Virus record (IMG/VR): IMGVR_UViG_3300017714_000022
Coordinates: 1 to 46,152 of that record
Source of the DNA: a virus
Length of the DNA: 46,152 nt
Reading direction: 5' to 3' (one strand)
Numbering within the stretch: position 1 is the first letter of the stretch; each line of letters opens with the position of its first letter. The translations under genes were made by a program, and so were the position numbers. The notes under the pieces are model-generated. The model worked only from the letters and a program-made list of their open reading frames with translations, made no database searches and was not told the DNA's origin. Positions 25,961-34,033 of the stretch are shown piece by piece.

Positions 25961-27814
25961 ATGAACATTACGCAGGAAATACTATCAGATATTGTAGTTT
26001 ATAACAAATATGCAAAATATTTACCTAATAAACAAAGGAGAGAAACATGGGAAGAGTTAGTTACTAGGAATAAAGAAATGCACCAAGAAAAATTTCCTGA
26101 TTTAAAAGATGAAATAGAAGATGTTTATAAAATGGTATATGATAAAAAAGTTTTACCATCAATGCGTAGTTTACAGTTTGCAGGAAAGCCTATTGATATA
26201 AATAATTCTAGAATATTTAATTGTTCTTTTTTACCAATTGATGATTGGAGATCATTTAGTGAGGTAATGTTTTTATTACTTTCGGGTTGTGGTGTAGGTT
26301 ATAGTGTTCAAAAACATCACATTGAAAAATTACCTGAAATTAGAATTCCTAGAAAAACAAGAAGATTTTTAGTAGGAGATTCAATTGAAGGATGGGCTGA
26401 TTCTGTTAAAGTATTATTAAAATCTTATTTTGGGATAACAACTGCAAGACCTATTTTTGACTTCCGTGATATTAGACCAAAAGGAGCAGAATTAATTACT
26501 GTAGGAGGTAAAGCACCAGGCCCAGAACCATTAAAAGAATGTTTATTTCAAATACAAAAGGTATTAGATAGAAAAGAAGATGGAGAACAATTAACATCTA
26601 TTGAAGCTCATGATATTATTTGTCATATTGCTGATGCTGTATTATCTGGTGGTATTCGTAGAGCAGCATTAATTTCTTTATTTGATTTACATGATAATGA
26701 AATGTTAACTTCAAAACATGGTGCTTGGTGGGAATTAAACCCACAAAGAGGAAGAGCTAACAACTCAGCTGTAGTTATTCGTTCAAAAGTAACTAAAAAA
26801 GATTTTTCTGAATTATGGAGTAAAATTGTTGCTAGTAATTCAGGCGAACCTGGGATTTATTTTTCAGATGATAAAGATTGGGGTACAAATCCATGTTGTG
26901 AAATTGCTTTAAGACCATTTCAATTTTGTAATTTAACAGAAATTAATGTTTCTAACATAGAATCTCAAGAGGATTTAAATAAAAGAGTAAAAGCAGGTGC
27001 ATTTTTAGGAACTTTACAAGCAGCTTATACTAATTTCCATTATCTTCGTGATATTTGGAAAAGAACAACTGAAAAAGATGCACTTGTGGGGGTAGGAATG
27101 ACAGGAATTGGTAGTGGGATAGTTTTAAAATATGATTTAGAGGAAGCAGCTAGAGAAGCTAAAAAAACAAATGAAGAAGTTGCTAATATTTTAGGGGTTA
27201 ATAAAGCAGCTCGTGTAACAACAGTAAAACCTTCAGGAACTAGTTCATTAGTATTAGGAACTTCATCAGGGATTCATGCTTGGCATAATGATTTTTATGT
27301 AAGACGTATGAGATTAGGAAAAAATGAAGCACTCTATCAATATCTTTCTCAATCTCACCCAGAATTAGTTGAAGATGATTTCTTTAAACCTGATATTCAA
27401 GCTGTAGTTTCAGTTCCACAAAAAGCACCTAAGGGGGCAATTTATAGAACAGAAAGTCCAATGGATCTATTAGAAAGAACTAAAAAGTTTAATATGGAAT
27501 GGGTAAAAGCAGGCCATAGAAAAGGAGCAAATACAAATAATGTTTCAGCAACAATATCAGTTAAACAAGATGAATGGGACTCAGTTGGAGAATGGATGTG
27601 GGAAAATAAAAATACATTTAATGGTTTATCTGTATTACCTTACGATAATGGTTCATATACTCAAGCTCCTTTTGAAGATATTTCAGAAGAAAAATTCTTA
27701 GAAATGGAAAGTCATTTAAATAATATTGATTTAAAAAAGATAATTGAAATGACTGATGAAACAGATTTAAAGGATCAAGCAGCTTGTGCTGGGGGTGCTT
27801 GTGAAGTAGTGTAA
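25961..27814 (+). CDS. nrdJ: Adenosylcobalamin-dependent (class II) ribonucleotide reductase
   Basis: At 617 residues it resembles the monomeric B12-dependent RTPR type: SRIFNCSFLPID (active-site Cys on the first strand), SGCGVGYSVQKHHIEKLP, then NPCCEIALRPFQFCNLTEINVS with the N-x-C-E-type catalytic cluster, TVKPSGTSSLVLGTSSGIHAWH, and a C-terminal CAGGAC dithiol for thioredoxin. Lactobacillus RTPR is 739 residues, so this is a shortened form. No nrdB or activase is present. It makes dNTPs for phage replication and needs host B12. The thioredoxin at 45319 could be its reductant. An AT-only inverted repeat (27812-27831) covers the stop and may be a weak terminator. Confidence 0.88.
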   Translation: MNITQEILSDIVVYNKYAKYLPNKQRRETWEELVTRNKEMHQEKFPDLKDEIEDVYKMVYDKKVLPSMRSLQFAGKPIDINNSRIFNCSFLPIDDWRSFSEVMFLLLSGCGVGYSVQKHHIEKLPEIRIPRKTRRFLVGDSIEGWADSVKVLLKSYFGITTARPIFDFRDIRPKGAELITVGGKAPGPEPLKECLFQIQKVLDRKEDGEQLTSIEAHDIICHIADAVLSGGIRRAALISLFDLHDNEMLTSKHGAWWELNPQRGRANNSAVVIRSKVTKKDFSELWSKIVASNSGEPGIYFSDDKDWGTNPCCEIALRPFQFCNLTEINVSNIESQEDLNKRVKAGAFLGTLQAAYTNFHYLRDIWKRTTEKDALVGVGMTGIGSGIVLKYDLEEAAREAKKTNEEVANILGVNKAARVTTVKPSGTSSLVLGTSSGIHAWHNDFYVRRMRLGKNEALYQYLSQSHPELVEDDFFKPDIQAVVSVPQKAPKGAIYRTESPMDLLERTKKFNMEWVKAGHRKGANTNNVSATISVKQDEWDSVGEWMWENKNTFNGLSVLPYDNGSYTQAPFEDISEEKFLEMESHLNNIDLKKIIEMTDETDLKDQAACAGGACEVV

Positions 27815-27859
27815 TATAATCCTTTATATTAGTTTACATATTCCTAGTTAGTCTCCATA

Positions 27860-27875
27860 TATTTATAACAAAATA
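27860..27875 (+). promoter_or_regulatory. Late-type motif before the envelope cassette
   Basis: TATTTATAACAAAATA is identical to the copies at the tube gene and at 36367. It ends 4 nt before the ATG at 27880. No TTTG lies at -33. Confidence 0.65.
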
Positions 27876-27879
27876 TTTT

Positions 27880-28005
27880 ATGGAAAAATTAATTCAATTT
27901 TGGAATTGGTTATTTGGGAAAAAAACTAAAGTAGTAAAATCTTCATGGGAAACTAATAAAGGCAGGCCTGCACCTAAAAGAAGAGGTAGACCTAAAAAAA
28001 AATAA
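27880..28005 (+). CDS. 41-residue basic protein with AT-hook-like tail
   Basis: ATG at 27880 to TAA at 28003-28005. The first 14 residues are amphipathic and aromatic (MEKLIQFWNWLFGK); the rest is strongly basic with GRPAPKRRGRPKKK at the end. RGRP flanked by basic residues is the AT-hook core, which binds the minor groove of AT-rich DNA. A perfect late-type motif lies just upstream and the next gene starts 1 base after the stop, so it is likely translated. It could be a small DNA-binding or packaging protein, or a membrane-tethered one through its N-terminal helix. Confidence 0.65.
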   Translation: MEKLIQFWNWLFGKKTKVVKSSWETNKGRPAPKRRGRPKKK

Positions 28006-28006
28006 A

Positions 28007-29050
28007 ATGAAAAAATTATTATTTTTAATTCTTATATTTAGTACTTTTAATTCTTATAGCCAAGACTTAAAAAAAATATTTAAATTTGCTACATTCTATA
28101 CAGCAGCAAATGGGGGAACATCTATTTCTGATGTAGATGTATATTCTGTTACTGATGGTTTACAAACAACTACAATTGAAACCCCTTTTGATTATTCTTT
28201 AACTGCAGGTATTAGAAAAATAGCTAGATTTGGTTATGAAAATCGTGCAAACACTTTTTATGATGGAACTGAAAAATCATTTTCTGATGCTACTACAGTA
28301 GGTAAAGTAAAAGGATTTGAATTTTTATTTGAAGTTGATTATAAAAGACAACAAGGTGAAAATTATTTAGATCAACATCATTTTTTAAGATATGTTGATG
28401 ATAAGTGGATAGCTAAAATTGAATACTTAGCGGATGGTTTTGCAGATATTAAGTATTTTGAATCATCACAACGTTATAGATACAAACATAATCCAAAATT
28501 GTCATTTAATATAGGTGCAGTGCAACGTTTATCTGAACCTTATGGTTATGATCCTTTAGAAGAATGGAAATTATCAAATGGAAATTTACATTATACATTT
28601 TTAGCACTAGAAGAAGGTTATACTATGATATTTGATGGACAAGGTAATGTAGAATATTTTGATCCATCAGGAAACTCTGTTGCAACTTCAACTGAAGTGT
28701 GGGAAGCAATAGCTATACCAGAAATGTTATCAAATTATACAGAGAAAAAAAGAAATCAATTAAATAATACAATACAACATTCATTAATAATAGGATTTGA
28801 TTATTACCATTACACAAAAACATTTTGGTTACATTCATGGGGGAATTTAATGCCTTATCATTTAGATCAAGGGGGAGAATTTTCATATCATGAATATAAT
28901 GAAGGTCAATGGTATGATTATTCAGGGGGATTAATATTAGGGTATAAATTTGATAAACATTTAGGAGTATTTGCTGAGGGGAAATATAATAAATATTGGA
29001 ATAGAGAATGGCATGATTTTTCTATTGGGATGAATTATGTAATATTCTAA
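28007..29050 (+). CDS. Exported beta-barrel-like outer-membrane protein, unknown
   Basis: At 347 residues it has a classic N-terminal signal peptide (MKKLLFLILIFSTFNSYSQ, cleavage after SYSQ-type end), then many alternating-residue beta strands rich in aromatic residues (YKRQQGENYLDQHHFLRYV, SLIIGFDYYHYTK) and a last strand ending in Phe (IGMNYVIF), as outer-membrane barrels do. I do not recognise a named family. It begins a run of exported proteins. The role may be in modifying the infected cell's surface, for example by blocking receptors; this is inference. Confidence 0.7.
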   Translation: MKKLLFLILIFSTFNSYSQDLKKIFKFATFYTAANGGTSISDVDVYSVTDGLQTTTIETPFDYSLTAGIRKIARFGYENRANTFYDGTEKSFSDATTVGKVKGFEFLFEVDYKRQQGENYLDQHHFLRYVDDKWIAKIEYLADGFADIKYFESSQRYRYKHNPKLSFNIGAVQRLSEPYGYDPLEEWKLSNGNLHYTFLALEEGYTMIFDGQGNVEYFDPSGNSVATSTEVWEAIAIPEMLSNYTEKKRNQLNNTIQHSLIIGFDYYHYTKTFWLHSWGNLMPYHLDQGGEFSYHEYNEGQWYDYSGGLILGYKFDKHLGVFAEGKYNKYWNREWHDFSIGMNYVIF

Positions 29051-29054
29051 TTAA

Positions 29055-29171
29055 ATGAATTATGAACCTTTAAGTAAAAAAATATTATTAGAAAGGGGAT
29101 ATTGTTGCAAAAATGGTTGCAAAAATTGTCCATATAAAACAAAAGATAAAGATGGCAAAAGAATTAAATGA
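29055..29171 (+). CDS. 38-residue DUF5522-like mini protein
   Basis: ATG at 29055, TGA at 29169-29171. The sequence contains LLERGYCCKNGCKNCPY, matching the short Cys motif (CC-x3-C-x2-C) of the DUF5522 family common in Bacteroidetes. The four Cys (17, 18, 22, 25) could bind a metal. It starts four bases after the upstream stop and overlaps the next gene by 20 bases. It is easily missed because of its length; the motif makes it convincing. Function is unknown. Confidence 0.7.
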   Translation: MNYEPLSKKILLERGYCCKNGCKNCPYKTKDKDGKRIK

Positions 29172-29436
29172 AGATACAACTTTAAAATTAAGTATAAAAA
29201 CTCTAGTAGGTATAGGAGTATTAATTTTTACTCTAGTAGGTATGTGGTTTACATTACAAGCAGATATAGCTGAAGCTAAAGAACTTCCCATCGCACCACC
29301 ACCTGATGTCACTAGAATGGAATATGATATGAAAGATCAACTCATTAGACAAACTATTATGACAACTCAAGATGATGTTAAAGAGTTAAAAGAACGCCTT
29401 GTTAGAATGGAAGAAAAGATTGATAAATTAAGATAA
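29152..29436 (+). CDS. Small single-pass membrane protein with coiled coil
   Basis: I chose the ATG at 29152 (94 residues) because it follows an A-rich context and limits the overlap with the DUF5522-like gene; an ATG at 29113 would add 13 residues. There is one membrane helix (TLVGIGVLIFTLVGMWFTL), a Pro-rich hinge (PIAPPPD), and a C-terminal charged coiled coil (DVKELKERLVRMEEKIDKL). This layout is seen in holin- or spanin-like accessory proteins and in hemolysin XhlA-type proteins. It precedes a set of exported proteins. A lysis-related role is possible but not shown. Confidence 0.65.
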   Translation: MAKELNEDTTLKLSIKTLVGIGVLIFTLVGMWFTLQADIAEAKELPIAPPPDVTRMEYDMKDQLIRQTIMTTQDDVKELKERLVRMEEKIDKLR

Positions 29437-29443
29437 AATTCTT

Positions 29444-29788
29444 ATGAAAAAATTATTTACATTACTATTATTTTTAATATTTTCTTTAGTAGTAAAATCC
29501 CAAGTAATACCGAGTGAAGGATTAATTATAGCTGAATTTAATGCCCCTTTTTCAGGAACTCAATGTGAATATCTAGATAAATTAACTGATTGTGATTTAG
29601 CAAAAATAGATATTTCAACCCAACCAAAATTACAATCAAAACACAAAATTGTAGTTGTACCAACTTTAATTGTGTTTTATGATGGGGAAGAAGTAGCAAG
29701 ATTTCAAGCAAATATTATGATGAAGTTAGAAGTAACTAGAGAAGAAGTACAAGATAAGATTGATGAAACTATAATGTCAAACTTTTAA
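29444..29788 (+). CDS. Exported thioredoxin-fold protein lacking CxxC
   Basis: At 114 residues it has a signal peptide (first 19 or 20 residues), then a short thioredoxin-like fold: a beta strand LIIAEFNAPF, KIDISTQPKLQSKHKIVVVPTLIVFYDGEEVARFQ with the conserved cis-Pro after Val, and a C-terminal helix. The usual WCxxC is replaced by PFSGTQCEYL with a single Cys, plus a second Cys at TDCDL. It should be periplasmic. It may chaperone or bind a partner rather than reduce disulfides, possibly linked to the Cys-rich repeat protein encoded next. Confidence 0.65.
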   Translation: MKKLFTLLLFLIFSLVVKSQVIPSEGLIIAEFNAPFSGTQCEYLDKLTDCDLAKIDISTQPKLQSKHKIVVVPTLIVFYDGEEVARFQANIMMKLEVTREEVQDKIDETIMSNF

Positions 29789-29799
29789 TATAAAAAACA

Positions 29800-32700
29800 A
29801 TGAAAAAACTACAGTTATTATTATTAATAATTTTAATACCTTTTTTAGGTTATACACAAAATTCTTGGATTCATATCCAATTAATGACAGATAATTATCC
29901 TTCTGAAACAAGTTGGGATATTACCCCTCCAGGTGGTTCACCTATTATTATAGAAAATGATAGCAATATGCTACCTAATACTTTATATGATACTATTGTT
30001 CAACTTGGTGGAACTATTATTGCAAGCATATATGATGAATATGGTGATGGTTTATCTTCCTCACAATTTGGTGGTACTGATGGTTGGTTTATGATTAGTA
30101 ATTCATGTCAAGATACAATTATGTATGTTGCAGGTAATTTTGGAGATAGTTTAGTACAAACATTAACTATTGCTCCTTGTGCTCCTCCTCATGGAGGTTG
30201 TTTAGACCCAATAGCATTAAATTATGACTCTACAGCTACATTTTCAGATAGTTCTTGTATTTATCCTTTATGTAGTGGGTTAGATACTTTTTGGGTAGAA
30301 AATTTTTGTAATGTAGGTCAAAATAAAGTTTGGTACCATTGGAGTAATATGCCTAATCCTAATTGTAGAATGGCTTATTATACTAGAACAACAGATCCTA
30401 ATACTCTAGGTAATACTTGGTATCCATACCCTATAAATTTTTCAAACACAGGTTTATTGTATAGTAACAGCCAACCAAATACTACTTATTACTTTTTAGG
30501 AATGTTAGCTGATTCAAGTTTAACAGATACTTTAGTAATAACAACAGGAGAATGTATTCCTGGTTGTATGGATCCAACAGCTTTGAATTATAATCCTTGG
30601 GCAAATACAGATGATGGTTCATGTCAAGCACCTCCTGCAAATTGTGTAAATGGAGAATCTAATATTGTAATAACAATTACACCAGATACTTATGCTGGAG
30701 AAACTTCTTGGGAAATTGCAGATACAACAGGTACAGTATTAGCAACCTCACCTAATTATACTATAACAGGAGTACCTGTAATATCAGAAATATGTGTACC
30801 AAATGGTACTGTAATAGAATTTACTTTATTTGATTCTTTTGGAGATGGTTTATGTGGTTCATGTTATGGTGGAGTAGATGGTACAGCATTAGTTCAAACT
30901 TTATGTGGTGATACTTTATTATCAATATTACCAGGTAATGCAAATTTTGGAAATGATACTTCTGTAATTTATACTGTAACTCCTTGTACACCTAATATTA
31001 TTTTAGGATGTACTACTCCAGGATTTACAGAATATAACCCACAAGCTAACACTGATGATGGTTCTTGTTTAACTCCTATAGTAATTGGTTGCATAGACTC
31101 AACTTCACCTGATTATGACCCATTAGCAAATACAATGGATATAATTCCTAGTTGTGATTATACTTTAGTAATTACAGATGAAGCAGAAGATGGATGGTTT
31201 GGTGCATGGGTTGGTATATTACAAGATACTACAATATTAGGTCCTTTTATGATGGGCCCTAATGATGGTTATTCAGAATCTTTTACAATTACTTTAAGTG
31301 CTTTAAATCCAGTTGAATTAATGTTTTTTGCTCCAGGCAATTCATCAACAACAGCAAATCAATGTGGATTCTTTTTAATAGGTCCTGAAGGTGATACTAC
31401 ATTATCTGGTGGTACTAATCCTTGGACAGATCCTATGTTACAATTTCCATATAGATATAATAATGTACCTTATTGTGGAGATTATTGTACACCTGGAGTT
31501 TTAGGTTGTATGGATCCTACAGCATTAAATTATGATAGTCTAGCTAATATGCCTGATACTTGTACTCCAGTTATTTTAGGTTGTACAAACAGTTTAGCAT
31601 TTAATTTTAATCCAACTGCAAATGTAGATGATGGATCGTGTGAACCTATAATAATAGGATGTATGGATTCAACTGCATTTAATTATAATCCTTCAGCAAA
31701 CACAAATGATCCTTTGTCTTGTATACCTGTAATATTAGGATGTATGGATGATACACAATTTAATTATAACCCAGCAGCAAATACAGATGATGGTAGTTGT
31801 ATTCCAATAATATTTGGTTGCACTGACCCATTAGCTTATAATTTTGATTCATTAGCTAATACTAATAACGGTTCATGTATACCAGTTATTTTAGGTTGTA
31901 CTGACCCAACAGCTTTTAATTATAGTACTAATGCTAATACAGATGATGGTAGTTGTATTCCTGTAATAATTGGTTGTACTGACCCAACAGCATTAAATTA
32001 TGATTCTTTAGCTAATACTAATAATGGGTGTATTTATCCAATTCTAGGTTGCACAGACCCTAATGCTTTTAATTTTAATGTAAATGCAAACACAGATGAT
32101 GGTTCATGTGTACCTGAAGTTTTAGGATGTACTGATCCTACAGCTTTAAACTATGATTCATTAGCAAACATAAATATAGGTTGTATTTACCCAATTTTAG
32201 GTTGTACTGACCCAACAGCATTTAATTATAATGTAAATGCAAATGTAGACGATGGTTCATGTGTACCCTATATTTATGGATGTACCGATTCTACAGCTTT
32301 TAATTTTAACCCAACAGCAAATACAAATGTAGGATGCATTTACCCAATTTTAGGTTGTACAGATCCTACAATGTTTAATTTTGATCCATTAGCAAATACA
32401 GATGATGGTAGTTGTATTCCTTTTATCTATGGTTGTATGGATCCTATAATGTTTAATTATGACCCTAATGTTAATACTGATAATGGTTCGTGTATTCCTT
32501 TCATATATGGATGTACAGACTCAACGCAATATAATTTTGACCCAACAGCAAATACAGACAATGGATCTTGTATACCCTACATATATGGTTGTACCGATAA
32601 TACAGCACTTAATTTTAATATACTAGCAAATACACTAGATAATTCTTGTTGTTATATAGGAGGTTGTACTGACCCAACAGCAGTAAATTATGACCCAGAT

Positions 32701-33201
32701 GCTTGTTTTGATGATGGGTCATGTGTTACACCAATTTCAGGTTGTACTGACGTGTCTGCTTATAATTATGATCCTACAGCAAATGTTTCAGATACAACAG
32801 CTTGTTTATATGATGCTGGTTGTTATGGAGGACCTGGAATACCTTATTGGTTAAATGATGGGTGTTATGCTTGGGTAATTGATGTTGATAATTATTGTTG
32901 TACTAATGACTGGGATGCAAGTTGTCAATCAATGTATAATTATTGTGAATTAGGTTGGCCTACTTCACTTGAAAATTTATCTACATTAGGTATAAGAGTT
33001 TATCCTAATCCTGCACAAGATATAGTAAATATTGATACTCGTTTAAATATTAAAGTAGAATTATATAATATAACAGGAGAATTAATATTAAAAGAAGAAA
33101 ATTGTAAAAGAATTAATATGAGTGATTTTCCTTCTGGTATTTATCACGTGATAATAATTTATCAAGAAAAAAGATTTATAAATAAAATAATTAAACAATA
33201 A
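29800..33201 (+). CDS. 1133-residue Cys-rich repeat protein with T9SS type A sorting domain
   Basis: N-terminal signal peptide (residues 1 to about 20) is followed by two CUB-like domains with IYDEYGDGL and LFDSFGDGLC motifs, and 21 copies of a repeat of about 25 residues with the frame GCTDPTA, NY/NF, AN, DDGSC. Seventeen are tandem (about residues 568-1005). Next is a Cys-rich CCTNDWDASC module, then from about 1062 the sequence GIRVYPNPAQDIVNID, VELYNITGELIL, FPSGIYHVIII and a basic end: the type A C-terminal domain that directs cargo through the type IX secretion system. The two Cys per repeat probably pair, and Asp clusters may bind calcium. It is likely secreted or anchored on the host surface. 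Confidence 0.88.
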   Translation: MKKLQLLLLIILIPFLGYTQNSWIHIQLMTDNYPSETSWDITPPGGSPIIIENDSNMLPNTLYDTIVQLGGTIIASIYDEYGDGLSSSQFGGTDGWFMISNSCQDTIMYVAGNFGDSLVQTLTIAPCAPPHGGCLDPIALNYDSTATFSDSSCIYPLCSGLDTFWVENFCNVGQNKVWYHWSNMPNPNCRMAYYTRTTDPNTLGNTWYPYPINFSNTGLLYSNSQPNTTYYFLGMLADSSLTDTLVITTGECIPGCMDPTALNYNPWANTDDGSCQAPPANCVNGESNIVITITPDTYAGETSWEIADTTGTVLATSPNYTITGVPVISEICVPNGTVIEFTLFDSFGDGLCGSCYGGVDGTALVQTLCGDTLLSILPGNANFGNDTSVIYTVTPCTPNIILGCTTPGFTEYNPQANTDDGSCLTPIVIGCIDSTSPDYDPLANTMDIIPSCDYTLVITDEAEDGWFGAWVGILQDTTILGPFMMGPNDGYSESFTITLSALNPVELMFFAPGNSSTTANQCGFFLIGPEGDTTLSGGTNPWTDPMLQFPYRYNNVPYCGDYCTPGVLGCMDPTALNYDSLANMPDTCTPVILGCTNSLAFNFNPTANVDDGSCEPIIIGCMDSTAFNYNPSANTNDPLSCIPVILGCMDDTQFNYNPAANTDDGSCIPIIFGCTDPLAYNFDSLANTNNGSCIPVILGCTDPTAFNYSTNANTDDGSCIPVIIGCTDPTALNYDSLANTNNGCIYPILGCTDPNAFNFNVNANTDDGSCVPEVLGCTDPTALNYDSLANINIGCIYPILGCTDPTAFNYNVNANVDDGSCVPYIYGCTDSTAFNFNPTANTNVGCIYPILGCTDPTMFNFDPLANTDDGSCIPFIYGCMDPIMFNYDPNVNTDNGSCIPFIYGCTDSTQYNFDPTANTDNGSCIPYIYGCTDNTALNFNILANTLDNSCCYIGGCTDPTAVNYDPDACFDDGSCVTPISGCTDVSAYNYDPTANVSDTTACLYDAGCYGGPGIPYWLNDGCYAWVIDVDNYCCTNDWDASCQSMYNYCELGWPTSLENLSTLGIRVYPNPAQDIVNIDTRLNIKVELYNITGELILKEENCKRINMSDFPSGIYHVIIIYQEKRFINKIIKQ
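31501..32815 (+). repeat. 17 tandem 72-78-bp coding repeats
   Basis: In-frame units of 24-26 codons repeat here, each with a Gly-Cys-(T/M)-Asp start, a central Asn-Tyr/Phe, and Ala-Asn followed by Asp-Asp-Gly-Ser-Cys. Two alternating subtypes (DDGSC ending and NxGCIYPIL ending) suggest duplication of a two-unit block. Spacing is regular but the DNA is diverged, and there are no spacers of unrelated sequence, so it is not CRISPR. Confidence 0.88.
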
Positions 33202-33209
33202 AAACAAAA

Positions 33210-33761
33210 ATGAAAAATTTATTTACCCTTATATTAACAACATTCTTAGTTATTGGATGTGGAAGTGATAAAAAAGTAGACCCAGCTTTAGCTGGAATGA
33301 TACAAGAAGATGGTTCAATTTTAAATGTAAAAATGGATCCTGCAACAGTTACTTTATATGTAGTAAACAATACAGATCAACTAATTTATTGGCACAGAAC
33401 TATGGGTATGGATAAAAATGATGTATATGATACTATTGCTATAGGTGATACATTACTTTCAAATTCAAATACTCAACCATTAGCAGGGGCAACTTCATTT
33501 ATAGGTACAATTTTACCTCCAAAAGGATTAACTAGTATATCTCCTAGTAATGGTAATTGGAATTATGAATATGGATTTGATGGTAGTAATACTATGAAAA
33601 TAAATAACGAAAATGATGGTGGAGGACCAATGCCAGGTAATGCTACAGCAAGATCAGCAACTTGGGTATATGAAACAGAATTTAAAGATGGAAACCCATC
33701 ATCAATTAATAATACTATAACATTTACAACTTCTGTATGGCCTAAACCTACAGTTAAATAA
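33210..33761 (+). CDS. Lipoprotein, unknown function
   Basis: At 183 residues it has a short hydrophobic N terminus ending in the lipobox LVIGC, so Cys17 should be acylated. Mature residues GSDKKVD follow the Cys. The remaining sequence is beta-rich and polar with GGGPMPGNATARSATWVYE near the end; no domain is recognised. It starts 8 bases after the T9SS substrate stop and belongs to the same exported-protein cassette. It could anchor or assist the surface protein, or act in superinfection exclusion as other phage lipoproteins do; both are inference. Confidence 0.75.
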   Translation: MKNLFTLILTTFLVIGCGSDKKVDPALAGMIQEDGSILNVKMDPATVTLYVVNNTDQLIYWHRTMGMDKNDVYDTIAIGDTLLSNSNTQPLAGATSFIGTILPPKGLTSISPSNGNWNYEYGFDGSNTMKINNENDGGGPMPGNATARSATWVYETEFKDGNPSSINNTITFTTSVWPKPTVK

Positions 33762-33810
33762 TATGTTAGATTATAACTTATTAAATATATTAATTATAAA
33801 ATAAAAAATT

Positions 33811-34026
33811 ATGTGGTCAATATTTAAAAATGATAATGAGTGGAATGAAAAAACTGTAGTAGGTTTTATTGCATTTTTAGTAATGGTATTATTTGCTTTA
33901 TTAGATTTATTAACTGGATACACAGGTAAAGATTTAGTAATTAATGAAACAATATATGATTCATTTACATGGGTTGTAATAGGTTGTTTTGGAATAGCAG
34001 GAGTTGAAAAATTTGCAAAAAAATAA
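33811..34026 (+). CDS. Holin-like two-helix membrane protein
   Basis: At 71 residues it has two membrane helices (VVGFIAFLVMVLFALLDLL, about 16-34, and FTWVVIGCFGIAGVEKF, about 51-67), a short polar loop and a charged C terminus ending in AKK. Size and topology fit small holins. The next gene, 8 bases on, encodes a putative wall enzyme, and this adjacency supports a lysis role. No sequence family is recognised, so another small membrane function is possible. Confidence 0.6.
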   Translation: MWSIFKNDNEWNEKTVVGFIAFLVMVLFALLDLLTGYTGKDLVINETIYDSFTWVVIGCFGIAGVEKFAKK

Positions 34027-34033
34027 TTAAATT

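Noticed and set aside
27812-27831. Terminator after the reductase gene
   Set aside because: TAATATAA/TTATATTA is a perfect 8-bp repeat but all A-T and lacks a proper T tract, so it is too weak to list as a feature.
31501-32815. Repeat array as CRISPR or recombination hot spot
   Set aside because: Units are protein repeats with a conserved residue pattern but diverged DNA, inside one long frame with a signal peptide and sorting domain.
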